DNA of 64,000 nucleotides from Weeksellaceae bacterium (GCA_022013695.1 JAKLPS010000011.1:1-64000); one strand, 5' to 3'. Counted from the first letter of the stretch, positions 15,495-24,299 are shown. A program made the numbers and translations. Notes: generated by a model not told the origin, from the letters alone.

Positions 15495-18251
15495 TTAAAA
15501 TTGAAAATTAAAGCCTAAAGAATATACTCTCGGCATTTGATAATATCCATTATCAATCCCTCCAAATACCTCTGGATCTACTCCGGAATATTTTGTAATG
15601 ACAAAAACATTTTGAGCCATTCCATATACTCTCAGGCTTGAGCCTTTACTTAAAAGATCTTTGAAGTTATAACCTAAATTCACATTATCCAACCGTAGGA
15701 ACGATGCATTCTCTACGAAAATATCAGAAAAGTACTGCGGTATGGCAAATTTATTTTCAACTACTGAGGAATAGACATTCTGCAAGTAATTGTTGGTGGA
15801 AGCAGATTGTAATGAACTGTTGGACGCCGCATTGTTATAAACATAATTCCCAATGATTGCTCTCGCACTGAATCCAAAATCCCAATTCTTAACAACTAAT
15901 TTGGTGTTGAAACCCATAATGACATCGGGCTGTGTGGATTTGTAATAGTACAAATCGTTTGCGTTTACCACTCCATCGCCATTCCTATCGACATAAACGC
16001 CGTCTAAAGGTTTTCCGTCAGATCCATAAACTTGCTGATAAACATAAAAAGAGTTTGGCTGGTAACCTACTGCGTGAGCCTGGATTGTATTACCAACCCC
16101 TCCTGCAATACCTCCGGTTGTGATTTTATAAGAATCGTCGGCGCCATTAATCAACTTTGTGACTTTGGAATTGTAATGCGTGGCGTTGAAAGAAAATTCC
16201 CAAGTCGTGTTTTCTTTTTTAATTGGAACGAAGGTAATAGATCCCTCCAAACCATCGGTTTTCATATTACCTACGTTTAATAAATTATGATTACTAAGGT
16301 CGCCAGCCGCGATCGGGCTATCTACCAGTAAATCTTCTGTTTTCTTATTATAGACGTCAAATGATCCGCTGATTCTATTGTTTGCAAATCCAAAATCCAA
16401 ACCTATATTTTTGGAAGTGGTCTTTTCCCAAGTCAAAAGAGGGTTGTAAATTTCTGGGCGGTACATATAATAATATTGCGATCCCAACAGGTATTCTGCT
16501 CCGGGATTACTTGCGTTATAAGAAGCGTAAGCCGGATAATTTCGCGGCTTGTTGGTATCCAAATCTGGCAATTGCTGTTGACCCGTTTTTCCCCAACCTG
16601 CTCTTAGTTTTAAAGTATTGATTCCTCTATCTTTAAGGAAATTTTCCTCATTAATTTTCCACGCTACAGAAACGCCGGGGAAGTTACCCCAAACGTTGTC
16701 TTTGGTACCATTATAAAATCTGGAAGAACCATCTCTCCTGATGGATGCAGAAACGATATACTTATTGGCCACAGTAAAAATACCTCGCCCGTAGAATGAC
16801 AGTAACACATTCTTTGTTGCGAAATCCGGTGTTGGTAATTGGTTTTGGCCATTACCATTATTCGCAACCGTTCCGGGAATGTCTGTGCGGAAATCCTGGT
16901 AAGAATATCCTGCCGTGATATCCACGTTGGTATCTATCGCCGTGATATTTTTGATGTAGCTTAAATACGTTTCCAGTAATTTATTTTTCTTCTCCATAGA
17001 ATATTCTGCTCGGGATCCCAAAGAGCTTATGCCTGCCCGATATCTTGGATCGATGGTCTTCGCGCCATCACTTTTGGAATAATCGTATCCTGCATTGACA
17101 TTAAAATGCAAATCTGGTAAAAAGTGCAGTTTATAATCCAATTGTATATTTCCCAGACCTCTGTAAACCGAAGAAACATCGTGAATGCCATAGAGCAAAC
17201 CTAATGGGTTCGAGGATCCATTGACATTTAAACCAGTAACACTATTGCTGGGATCTAGCCATTCGTAATAACCACCGTAGTTGGAGTTCCCAGAGTAAAC
17301 GGGCTGCGTCGGATCAAAATAAGTCGCATTGGATATCACGCCAGCGTCTACAAACCGGTTATCGGTAAAAGTTCCCTTTACGTTCACATTCACTGCCAAA
17401 TGGTTATCAAAGAACTTAGGATTCAAATTTAAGCCCACCGAGGTTCTTCTGAATGAATTCGTTTTTACGATACCATTTTGTTCATTATAACCAATTGATA
17501 AGCGGTAAGGCAAATTTTTGATCCCTCCGCTAAGGGCGATATTATTGTCGGTACCCCAAGCTTTCTGATAGATCTGGTCTTGCCAAGTCGTATTTGCACT
17601 TCCCAACTTCAGTTTGTAAGCTGCAGGAGAGTATGTGTTTACAAAACTTCTAAACTCATCCGCATTTAAAACATCTACATTTTCCATTTTTGTAGAGACA
17701 GACGCCAAAGTAGAGAAAGTAACTTTAAGCTTACCGGCGGATCCCTGCTTGGTCGTAATCAAGATGACCCCATTGGACGCTCTGTTACCATAGATGGCTG
17801 TTGCAGAGGCATCTTTCAAAATATCAAAACTTTGGATATCATTTGGATTAATCAGTGATAATGGATCAGCAGCGCCATTGACTCCATTAAAATCTTGCGG
17901 AATTCCATCGATAACGATGAGCGGTGTATTGCTTCCATTTAAAGATGAAGTACCCCTAATCCTGATAGAAGATCCTGCTCCTGGCGCACCACTATTCGTT
18001 GTAATTTGAACGCCGGGCGTCTTTCCTTGAATCAATTGTGCGGGAGTAGAAGCGCCACCATTGAAATCTTTCGCCGTAATAGAAGAAATAGATCCCGTAA
18101 GATCTGCTTTTTTCTGCTTACCGTAACCAATCAGCACAACTTGCTCGATCTGGGTTTCTTTTTTCGCCGAATCTGGGGTTTGTTGTGCATGTAGCATTGA
18201 TCCGAGCAATAGAAATGCGGGAGCAATTTTTAAAACATTATAGTTTCTCAC
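15495..18251 (-). CDS. susC: SusC/RagA family TonB-dependent transporter
   Basis: A 918-residue outer-membrane barrel that imports oligosaccharides with energy from TonB. The signal peptide (to about residue 22) is followed at once by a Ton-box-like stretch QIEQVVLIGYGKQKKADLTG and the plug domain (SIRIRGTSSLNGSNTPLIVIDG, ATAIYGNRASNGVILI). The rest is the 22-strand barrel, ending in an aromatic-rich strand, YSLGFNFQF. Most SusC proteins carry an N-terminal carboxypeptidase-regulatory-like domain of about 80-100 residues; here it is absent, which explains the shorter length. It is the first gene of the operon and faces metG across a 439-bp divergent gap. Confidence 0.95.
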   Translation of the reverse strand: MRNYNVLKIAPAFLLLGSMLHAQQTPDSAKKETQIEQVVLIGYGKQKKADLTGSISSITAKDFNGGASTPAQLIQGKTPGVQITTNSGAPGAGSSIRIRGTSSLNGSNTPLIVIDGIPQDFNGVNGAADPLSLINPNDIQSFDILKDASATAIYGNRASNGVILITTKQGSAGKLKVTFSTLASVSTKMENVDVLNADEFRSFVNTYSPAAYKLKLGSANTTWQDQIYQKAWGTDNNIALSGGIKNLPYRLSIGYNEQNGIVKTNSFRRTSVGLNLNPKFFDNHLAVNVNVKGTFTDNRFVDAGVISNATYFDPTQPVYSGNSNYGGYYEWLDPSNSVTGLNVNGSSNPLGLLYGIHDVSSVYRGLGNIQLDYKLHFLPDLHFNVNAGYDYSKSDGAKTIDPRYRAGISSLGSRAEYSMEKKNKLLETYLSYIKNITAIDTNVDITAGYSYQDFRTDIPGTVANNGNGQNQLPTPDFATKNVLLSFYGRGIFTVANKYIVSASIRRDGSSRFYNGTKDNVWGNFPGVSVAWKINEENFLKDRGINTLKLRAGWGKTGQQQLPDLDTNKPRNYPAYASYNASNPGAEYLLGSQYYYMYRPEIYNPLLTWEKTTSKNIGLDFGFANNRISGSFDVYNKKTEDLLVDSPIAAGDLSNHNLLNVGNMKTDGLEGSITFVPIKKENTTWEFSFNATHYNSKVTKLINGADDSYKITTGGIAGGVGNTIQAHAVGYQPNSFYVYQQVYGSDGKPLDGVYVDRNGDGVVNANDLYYYKSTQPDVIMGFNTKLVVKNWDFGFSARAIIGNYVYNNAASNSSLQSASTNNYLQNVYSSVVENKFAIPQYFSDIFVENASFLRLDNVNLGYNFKDLLSKGSSLRVYGMAQNVFVITKYSGVDPEVFGGIDNGYYQMPRVYSLGFNFQF

Positions 18252-18690
18252 AAAAAATAAATTTTTAAGGTTTATATTATTTTCAAATTTGTTTAAGAAT
18301 TACATCAAATCTTGTTTCGCAATGTATAAAAAAAACCACATTCTGTTAAAATATTTTTAAAATACTTCATTATATAATATAAAACAACTCTTTTCGCACC
18401 TGGTTGAAGATATATAATACTCATATCCAACAATTTACAACGTTGGTTCATTTTTGATTAAATGTGAAATTTTAACAGTTTTTTAAACAGTTGTTTAGCA
18501 TTTTTTTCTCCTAAATTAACCAATATTAATCCTATATTAATGAAAAGTAAAATAAAAATCAACAAATGTTAAAATTTTAATTATCGATATTCGAAGACTT
18601 CTTTACATTCATCATCAAATTAATAATGACGATGCCGATCTCTTTTTTAAACGGAAAGTTGTATTTTTGCATTTCTTATTTCAGATTATT
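18252..18690. promoter_or_regulatory. Divergent control region between susC and metG
   Basis: This AT-rich 439-bp gap carries the promoters for the starch operon (minus) and metG (plus). On the plus strand TATTTTTG (18662-18669) is a good -7 box for metG, giving a leader of about 15-20 nt. For susC I could not find a clear TAnnTTTG box, so activation by a regulator, or a variant box, is likely. A direct repeat AACAGTT at 18474-18480 and 18486-18492 (12-bp period) is a weak operator candidate. No susR-type regulator is in the window. Confidence 0.5.
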
Positions 18691-20805
18691 ATGTCAGACA
18701 GAAAATTGATCACCGCCGCATTGCCTTACGCAAACGGACCAGTTCACATAGGGCATTTGGCTGGTGTTTACATTCCTGCCGATGTCTATGCAAGATTCCA
18801 AAGAAGATTGGGAAAAGACGTTGCTTTCATCTGTGGCAGTGATGAACATGGCATCCCGATCACGATTCGTGCAAAAAAAGAAGGAATCTCGCCCCAAGAT
18901 ATTGTGGACAAATACCACGAAATCATCAAAAAATCTTTTGCCGATCTTGGAATCTCGTTTGACGAATATTCCCGCACCACCTCCCCAAAACATTACCAGG
19001 TCAGTCAGGATTTTTTCCTAACTCTATATAATAAAGGCAAATTTACCGAGGAAGTTTCGGAACAATATTTTGATGAGCAGGCTAATGAATTTTTAGCTGA
19101 CCGATATCTCGTAGGAACCTGCCCAAATTGCGGCAATGTGAATGCCTATGGCGATCAATGTGAAAATTGTGGTTCTACACTTTCTCCATCGGAACTCATC
19201 AACCCACATTCTATGTTGAGTGGAAATGTTCCCATCTTAAAAGAAACAAAAAACTGGTATTTACCCCTAAATGAGTACGAAGATTTCCTCACCGAGTGGA
19301 TCATCGAAGGTCATAAAGACGACTGGAAAACCAATGTTTACGGACAGGTAAAATCTTGGTTAAATGACGGTTTGAAACCAAGAGCAATGACGCGTGACCT
19401 CAACTGGGGCGTTCCGGTTCCACTTCCAAATGCAAACGGAAAAGTACTTTACGTTTGGTTTGATGCGCCGATTGGTTACATTTCTTTCACTCAGGAATGG
19501 GCAGAAAAAACCGGAAAAAACTGGAAAGATTACTGGCAAAACGAAAACTCTGATCTGATTCATTTCATCGGAAAAGACAATATTGTTTTCCATTGCATCA
19601 TTTTTCCTGCAATGATGAAGGCTCACGGCGATTATATTATGCCAACCAATGTTCCGGCTTTTGAATTTCTAAATCTTGAAAACGAAAAGATATCAACTTC
19701 ACGAAATTGGGCAGTTTGGGCGCACGAGTATGTAGAAGAATTTCCTGGACAGCAGGATGTTTTGCGTTACGCATTACTGTCTTCCGCTCCTGAGACTAAG
19801 GATAACAACTTCACCTGGAAAGATTTCCAGACCAAGAATAATTCTGAATTGGTGGGGATCTTTGGAAACTTTATCAACAGAGTTGCTGTTTTGATCCATA
19901 AATATTACGGCGGCGTTGTTCCTGCAGGAAATTCAAATGCCGAAGAATTAGTCGAAATCAAAAGATCAGCTGCAGAAATAGCCCAATACTTAGGAAACTT
20001 CGAATTCCGAAATTCTTTGACAGCTTTAATGAACTTGGCGAGATTTGGAAATCAATATCTTCAGATCGAAGAACCTTGGAAAACAATCAAAGATAATCCT
20101 GAAAAAGCAGCACACTCATTATTTATTGGTGCTCAGATTGCGGTGGCTTTGGCTCAATTGTCAGAACCATTTATGCCATTCAGCTCCGAGAAATTACTGA
20201 AAATGTTCAATGTTGAACAATTGAATTGGAGTGATATTGAAACTAAAAACATTTTAATTGAAACAGGACACCAAATCAATGAAGCGTCTCTTCTTTTCTC
20301 AAAAATCGAAGATGAAACGATAGAGTTTCAAATCCAAAAATTAGAGAATACAAAAGAGGAGAATAAAAAAGTCCTCACCCTAAATCCCTCTCCAAAGGAG
20401 AGGGACTTGAGCTCTCAAAACGCTTCTGATTCCCACGAGGAACTTGCAGCGCAAACAGAAATTTTAACGCCCGTGAAAGACGAAATACAATTTGATGATT
20501 TTTCAAAAATCGATCTTAGAACTGCAACTATTCTAACCGCAGAAAAAGTAGAAAAAGCAGATAAACTTCTGAAATTTACGGTAGATACTGGTGTTGATGT
20601 AAGAACAGTTGTTTCCGGTGTTGCAGAAAGCTTCAAACCAGAAGAATTGGTTGGAAAACAGGTGATGATTTTGTTAAATCTTGCACCAAGAAAAATCCGA
20701 GGAATTGAATCTCAAGGAATGTTCTTATTAACAACAAAATCAGACGGCAAGCTGACTTTTGTGACGCCTGATGAGACGGTGGAGAATGGGATTGAGATTG
20801 GGTAA
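18691..20805 (+). CDS. metG: Methionyl-tRNA synthetase with in-frame repeat insertion
   Basis: MetG charges tRNA-Met. I start at the ATG for MSDRKLITAALPYANG (704 residues), eight codons inside a longer TTG frame. It shows the HIGH-type motif PVHIGHLAGVY, a zinc knuckle CPNCGN...CENCGS (about 147-168), the KMSKS-type loop as KISTSRNWAVW, and a C-terminal EMAP/Trbp111 tRNA-binding domain starting about residue 592 (FDDFSKIDLRTATIL). The linker between the anticodon domain and that domain carries VLTLNPSPKERDL and following residues, encoded by a hairpin-forming repeat. The insertion seems tolerated because it sits in a flexible linker. A ksgA remnant follows directly. Confidence 0.96.
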   Translation: MSDRKLITAALPYANGPVHIGHLAGVYIPADVYARFQRRLGKDVAFICGSDEHGIPITIRAKKEGISPQDIVDKYHEIIKKSFADLGISFDEYSRTTSPKHYQVSQDFFLTLYNKGKFTEEVSEQYFDEQANEFLADRYLVGTCPNCGNVNAYGDQCENCGSTLSPSELINPHSMLSGNVPILKETKNWYLPLNEYEDFLTEWIIEGHKDDWKTNVYGQVKSWLNDGLKPRAMTRDLNWGVPVPLPNANGKVLYVWFDAPIGYISFTQEWAEKTGKNWKDYWQNENSDLIHFIGKDNIVFHCIIFPAMMKAHGDYIMPTNVPAFEFLNLENEKISTSRNWAVWAHEYVEEFPGQQDVLRYALLSSAPETKDNNFTWKDFQTKNNSELVGIFGNFINRVAVLIHKYYGGVVPAGNSNAEELVEIKRSAAEIAQYLGNFEFRNSLTALMNLARFGNQYLQIEEPWKTIKDNPEKAAHSLFIGAQIAVALAQLSEPFMPFSSEKLLKMFNVEQLNWSDIETKNILIETGHQINEASLLFSKIEDETIEFQIQKLENTKEENKKVLTLNPSPKERDLSSQNASDSHEELAAQTEILTPVKDEIQFDDFSKIDLRTATILTAEKVEKADKLLKFTVDTGVDVRTVVSGVAESFKPEELVGKQVMILLNLAPRKIRGIESQGMFLLTTKSDGKLTFVTPDETVENGIEIG
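20371..20405 (+). repeat. REP-like palindrome inserted in metG coding sequence
   Basis: TCCCTCTCC (20385-20393), AAA, GGAGAGGGA (20397-20405) is a perfect 9-bp stem with a 3-nt loop, preceded by CCTCACCCTAAA. This resembles the CTCACCCCTAACCCCTCTCC-type palindrome I recall as a frequent intergenic repeat in Bacteroidetes. Here it is read in frame as VLTLNPSPKERDL. The inserted segment may run on to about 20460. Confidence 0.75.
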
Positions 20806-20809
20806 AAAT

Positions 20810-21082
20810 CACGAAAACGTGTTCAATGCGCCACCAAAAGTGAAATCGGGCGTTATCCGAATGACTCGAAATCCGAAACCAGGATTGCCTGGAAATGAAA
20901 TTTTGTTCAAGCAAATCGTGAAAGCTGGATTTGGGCAAAGACGTAAAAAAATGAGCAATTCTCTCAAAGTTCTTGGCATTCCTGAAGCTATGAGTTCACA
21001 TCGTTTTTTTGACATCCGTGCGGAAGAAATATCTGCTGCAGATTTTATCGATTTTACGAATGAGTGGAAAAATAGTTTATAG
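20810..21082 (+). pseudogene. ksgA: C-terminal fragment of rRNA adenine dimethyltransferase
   Basis: Directly after the metG stop, in the next frame, about 90 codons read HENVFNAPPKVKSGVIRMTR, then KQIVKAGFGQRRKKMSNSLK and end NEWKNSL. This is the C-terminal domain of KsgA/RsmA (the VFNPPPKVxSxV segment and the AFxQRRKTLxNSL segment). The SAM-binding N-terminal two thirds, about 170 residues, are absent. The break point lies within a few bases of the metG stop codon. The remaining frame has no stops. The fragment cannot be an active methylase, so a full rsmA must exist elsewhere. Confidence 0.85.
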
Positions 21083-21142
21083 GTTTCTAATTCTCAGTTA
21101 AAACCTTAACTTGATGCAGAAAAATTCCTACTACCAACAAAT

Positions 21143-21160
21143 CCCATAGTCCCGATTGAC
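21143..21160 (+). repeat. Remnant of the dispersed element (left end)
   Basis: CCCATAGTCCCGATTGAC matches the left end of the dispersed element (CCATAGCCCCGATTG) with one change. No right end follows. The rest of 21083-21297 holds a short AAACTCG-TTC-CGAGTTT inverted repeat at 21192-21208 and presumably the promoter of the sigma factor gene, but no gene. Confidence 0.45.
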
Positions 21161-21297
21161 TCATATTTTATAATTTTTAACTGAATCGTCGAAACTCGTT
21201 CCGAGTTTTGCAAAGGCATCGCTTTTTTGTGGTGTCTCCTTCTTATTTTGTAACAAATTATTTTTATTTATACTAACCGCATAGAGCGGACGAAAGA

Positions 21298-21792
21298 ATG
21301 GATTCTGAGAAAGAATTTTTAGAGAAAATCGACAGGCATAAAGGGATTATTTTCAAGATCTCCAAAATGTATATGGAGAATGTTGACGACCAAAATGATC
21401 TCTTTCAGGAGATTGTTTATCAGGTTTGGAAGTCTTTTTCCAGCTTCGAAGGGAAATCTGAATTCTCGACCTGGCTTTATAGAATTGCTCTTAATACGGC
21501 TATTATTTTCTTGAAATCTGAAAAGCGACGGAGCTTTATACAAAACAATGATGTTTCGGTTTACAAAATAAAAGAGGAAGATTACCACATAGAAGATGAG
21601 CAGAAACTGAAGCAAATGTACGAAGCCATACAGAAACTAAATCCGATCGACAAGGCGTTGATTTTCTACTATTTGGAAGACTTTTCCGGGAAAGAAATGG
21701 CACGGCAAATTGGAATTTCAGAAGGAAATGCGAGAGTCAAACTGAATCGAGCGAAAGAAAAACTAAGAGAAATTATTAATGGTGAATGGTAA
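21298..21792 (+). CDS. ECF-type sigma-70 family RNA polymerase sigma factor
   Basis: A 164-residue alternative sigma factor. Region 2 spans about 20-85 with DLFQEIVYQVWKSF and TWLYRIALNTAI. Region 4 spans about 105-160 with IQKLNPIDKALIFYYLEDFS, an HTH (GKEMARQIGISEGNARVKL) and NRAKEKL. The target promoters are unknown. The next gene starts 31 bp downstream and encodes a membrane protein, which fits the usual sigma/anti-sigma or membrane-partner layout, though that protein shows no recognised anti-sigma domain. Confidence 0.93.
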   Translation: MDSEKEFLEKIDRHKGIIFKISKMYMENVDDQNDLFQEIVYQVWKSFSSFEGKSEFSTWLYRIALNTAIIFLKSEKRRSFIQNNDVSVYKIKEEDYHIEDEQKLKQMYEAIQKLNPIDKALIFYYLEDFSGKEMARQIGISEGNARVKLNRAKEKLREIINGEW

Positions 21793-21823
21793 ATTATTAG
21801 CAAACATCTAAAAAAATATAGAT

Positions 21824-22417
21824 ATGGACTTAGATCATTTAAAATCAATTTGGAATAAGGAAGATGTTTCCAAAACGCCTGAAATCTCTCCAGAAAGACA
21901 AAAGGAAATCCATCTGCCTCTGGAAAAGATCAGGAAAAATATGAGCCACGAATTTTGGTCAACCGCCGTTCTACTGCCTATTATTTTGATCCTGATCTGG
22001 TTTTTTCCGATTCCTTTCAGATTCAAATTTTACTTAGAAGTCTTGGTGACATCGATGGCTTTGGTCACGGCTTTCTTTTTCATCAAGTTTTTTAGGCTTT
22101 ACAAAGAAATCAGCAATCCAGCACTGGGAACCTTAGACACTTTGAAAGATCTTTTGCATCAATTTGAACTCAACAAGCAATATTATGTTTCGTTTTATTT
22201 GAGCTTTGTTCCATTTTTGGTTTGTGAAATCATCATCGTGATAGAAGCCATTCCGCACACGCACCATTACACCGAGGGCTATTTGGTTTATACATTGTTG
22301 GCACCGGTCCTGGTCGGATTATTTGCGCTGTATTTTGTCGGGAACTGGTGGTTCCAACATTATTATGGAAAATACATCAAAAAAATCGAGATTTTGATTC
22401 AGGAAATCAAGCAATAG
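21824..22417 (+). CDS. Membrane protein encoded with the sigma factor
   Basis: A 197-residue protein with a soluble N-terminal part of about 45 residues (DLDHLKSIWNKEDVSKTPEIS) and four hydrophobic segments, roughly at 48-65, 70-88, 123-142 and 155-175, then a charged tail. The order, a short cytoplasmic N-terminus then helices, is like that of small membrane anti-sigma factors that hold an ECF sigma at the membrane, but no ASD or zinc motif is seen. Function as the regulator of the adjacent sigma factor is inferred from the operon only. Confidence 0.75.
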   Translation: MDLDHLKSIWNKEDVSKTPEISPERQKEIHLPLEKIRKNMSHEFWSTAVLLPIILILIWFFPIPFRFKFYLEVLVTSMALVTAFFFIKFFRLYKEISNPALGTLDTLKDLLHQFELNKQYYVSFYLSFVPFLVCEIIIVIEAIPHTHHYTEGYLVYTLLAPVLVGLFALYFVGNWWFQHYYGKYIKKIEILIQEIKQ

Positions 22418-22515
22418 ACTTCATTTTTAAGTATAAATTGCAAGTCGTAAACTCCTAAGTGGCGGCTCTTTTTCTCATTATGAATGGTGCAATTTTCATA
22501 AGCTGAAAATTTTTG

Positions 22516-22523
22516 TAAATTTG
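22516..22523 (+). promoter_or_regulatory. -7 box of the ruvX promoter
   Basis: TAAATTTG matches TAnnTTTG exactly. The ATG of ruvX begins eight bases later at 22531, so transcription should start at or within a base or two of the ATG. This transcript may be leaderless. Confidence 0.65.
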
Positions 22524-22530
22524 CACATTT

Positions 22531-22944
22531 ATGGGACAAATCCTGGCAATCGACTACGGAACAGCAAGAACGGGAATAGCCGCGACAGACGATTTGCAGA
22601 TCATTGCAAGCGGACTGCCGACGGTGGAAACGCCAAAGCTGATGGATTTTCTGAAAAAATACTTTTCTGAGAACGCCGTCGACGAGATTGTCATAGGACT
22701 TCCCACAGATTTAAAGGGAAATTTATCAGATATAGAGAGTGAGATTCAGAATTTTATTTTAATATTCAAAAAAGAATTTCCGAGCCAGAAAATCAGCCGA
22801 TTCGATGAGCGTTTCACTTCCAAAATGGCTTCTTTTTTCATAAGCCAAAGCGGAAAAAGCAAGAAACAGAGACAGGAAAAAGGATTGATCGACAAAGTGA
22901 GCGCAACGATTATTTTGCAGAATTTTTTAGAACAAAAAATATGA
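22531..22944 (+). CDS. ruvX: RuvX/YqgF family putative Holliday junction resolvase
   Basis: A 137-residue RNase H-fold protein; the family has been linked to Holliday junction resolution and to 16S rRNA 5' end processing. It starts MGQILAIDYGTARTGIAATD, with the first catalytic Asp. VIGLPTDLKG follows (the family GxP loop), then the conserved FDERFTSKMA, and the final acidic strand DKVSATIILQNFL. The usual length is about 135-150. Its stop overlaps the start of def by four bases (ATGA), so the two are translationally coupled. Confidence 0.94.
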   Translation: MGQILAIDYGTARTGIAATDDLQIIASGLPTVETPKLMDFLKKYFSENAVDEIVIGLPTDLKGNLSDIESEIQNFILIFKKEFPSQKISRFDERFTSKMASFFISQSGKSKKQRQEKGLIDKVSATIILQNFLEQKI

Positions 22945-23513
22945 TTTTACCAATAAGAGCCTTTGGCGACCCTCTTTTGAGAAAAAAAACCGTGGATATA
23001 GACCCCAATTATCCTGAACTAAAAATGCTGATAGACAATATGTTCGAGACGATGAATGTCGCGAACGGCATTGGTTTGGCAGCTCCACAAGTCGGACTTG
23101 GAATCCGGCTTTTTGTTATAGATCTTTCGCCGCTGGCAGATGATGAGGATTATGAAGATATTGCAAACGAATTGAAAACTTTCAAAAAAGTTTTTATTAA
23201 TGCAAAAATTCTTGAGGAATCCGGAGAAGAATGGAAATTCAATGAAGGTTGCCTCAGCATCCCGGAAGTGCGAGAAGATGTGAAACGAAAATCGACCATC
23301 AAAATAGAATATTACGACGAAAACTTCATAAAACATACCGACACCCTTCAGGACATCCGAGCCAGAGTGATACAGCACGAATATGACCATACCGAAGGGA
23401 TTCTCTTCACAGACCGCCTAAGTCCATTGAAGAAAAAAATCGTCAAAGGAAAACTCCAAAAAATTGCGCACGGCGAGGTTGGCGTGACTTACAAAATGAG
23501 GTTTGCGAAGTAG
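22941..23513 (+). CDS. def: Peptide deformylase
   Basis: Def removes the N-formyl group from new proteins. The 190-residue sequence has all three metal-site motifs: GIGLAAPQVG (GxGLAAxQ), EGCLSIPEV (EGCLS, Cys ligand) and QHEYDHTEG (HExxH with both His ligands). It overlaps ruvX by four bases. The DUF5606 gene comes about 107 bp later; in my recollection ruvX, def and DUF5606 are neighbours in many Flavobacteriia. Confidence 0.97.
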   Translation: MILPIRAFGDPLLRKKTVDIDPNYPELKMLIDNMFETMNVANGIGLAAPQVGLGIRLFVIDLSPLADDEDYEDIANELKTFKKVFINAKILEESGEEWKFNEGCLSIPEVREDVKRKSTIKIEYYDENFIKHTDTLQDIRARVIQHEYDHTEGILFTDRLSPLKKKIVKGKLQKIAHGEVGVTYKMRFAK

Positions 23514-23514
23514 G

Positions 23515-23576
23515 ATGTAAAATGTACAATGTAAAAATGTAAAATGTATTTCATACAAAGGACTTTGTACAGGTGA
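23515..23576. repeat. Short direct repeats and small hairpin after def
   Basis: ATGTAAAATGTA occurs exactly at 23515-23526 and 23537-23548, with a related ACAATGTAAAA between them. Next, TACAAAG-GA-CTTTGTA forms a 7-bp inverted repeat around 23554-23569. This looks like a small intergenic repeat cluster; no gene is seen in the def-DUF5606 gap. Confidence 0.6.
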
Positions 23577-23619
23577 CAGCCGACAATTATAAAAAATAGA
23601 TAAAGAAAACATATTAAAA

Positions 23620-24195
23620 ATGCAGTTAGAAAAAATTATTTCAATCTCCGGAAAACCGGGTCTTTTCAAATTGATTTCTCAGCTAAAGAACGGCTTTATC
23701 GTGGAAGATATCACGACCAAAAAGAAAACAAGCATCTCCAACTCCAGCCAAGTCAGCCTTCTGGACAATATTGCGATGTTCACTTTTGACAAAGAAGTGC
23801 CCTTGTTCGAGGTTTTTGAAAATGTGGCTAAGAACTACGATTACAAACCTACCATCAGTCACAAATCTACCGCTCACGAATTAAGAGATTTTATGTCGGC
23901 ATCGCTTCCAAACTACGATGTAGAAAGGGTTTACGAATCCGATATCAAGAAGCTGGCGCAATGGTACAACCTGCTGCACAAAGCGGGCTACATCACGCCG
24001 GAAAGTTTCGTAAAAACTGAGGAACCTTCTGAAGCTGAGGAGACAGAAGAAAAAACAGAACAAGGATCTGATAAAAAGCCAGCCGCTAAAAAAGCAACGG
24101 CCAAAAAAGTGACTCCAAAGGATGAAAAAGCTGCAGAAAGCAAGCCAGCCGCAAAAAAGTCTACAGCTAAGAAAACGACTAAAAAAGAAGATTAA
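23620..24195 (+). CDS. DUF5606 domain protein with Lys/Ala-rich tail
   Basis: A 191-residue conserved Bacteroidetes protein of unknown function. The first 130 residues form the DUF5606 domain: MQLEKIISISGKPGLFKLIS, KTSISNSSQVSLLDNIAMF, and SDIKKLAQWYNLLHKAGYI. The tail from about 135 is low complexity: acidic first (EEPSEAEETEEKTE), then repeats of PAAKKATAKK and STAKKTTKK type, like histone H1 tails that bind nucleic acid without sequence specificity. The domain starts with a strand set that suggests an SH3-like fold, which is a guess. A hairpin terminator follows at 24261. Confidence 0.85.
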   Translation: MQLEKIISISGKPGLFKLISQLKNGFIVEDITTKKKTSISNSSQVSLLDNIAMFTFDKEVPLFEVFENVAKNYDYKPTISHKSTAHELRDFMSASLPNYDVERVYESDIKKLAQWYNLLHKAGYITPESFVKTEEPSEAEETEEKTEQGSDKKPAAKKATAKKVTPKDEKAAESKPAAKKSTAKKTTKKED

Positions 24196-24260
24196 TAAAT
24201 GAAAATTGTCTTTCCCCAAACCTTAAAGGAGGAAAATTGATTTTAATTTCGATTCATAAA

Positions 24261-24299
24261 ACTCTCTCAGAAATGTTTATTTTTGAGAGAGTTTTTTTT
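24261..24299 (+). terminator. Terminator hairpin running straight into a start codon
   Basis: ACTCTCTCA (24261-24269) and TGAGAGAGT (24284-24292) form a perfect 9-bp stem, followed by seven T's (24293-24299). The ATG of the next gene begins at 24300. It can end the DUF5606 transcript, and any transcript of the next gene that begins upstream must cross it. Confidence 0.85.

Noticed and set aside
18474-18492. AACAGTT direct repeat as an operator of susC
   Set aside because: The repeat is short and the region very AT-rich; it is noted in the control region but not strong enough for a separate claim.
23620-24195. Possible histone-like gene
   Set aside because: The Lys/Ala-rich tail alone looks like a histone H1 tail, but the first 130 residues are a clear DUF5606 domain.
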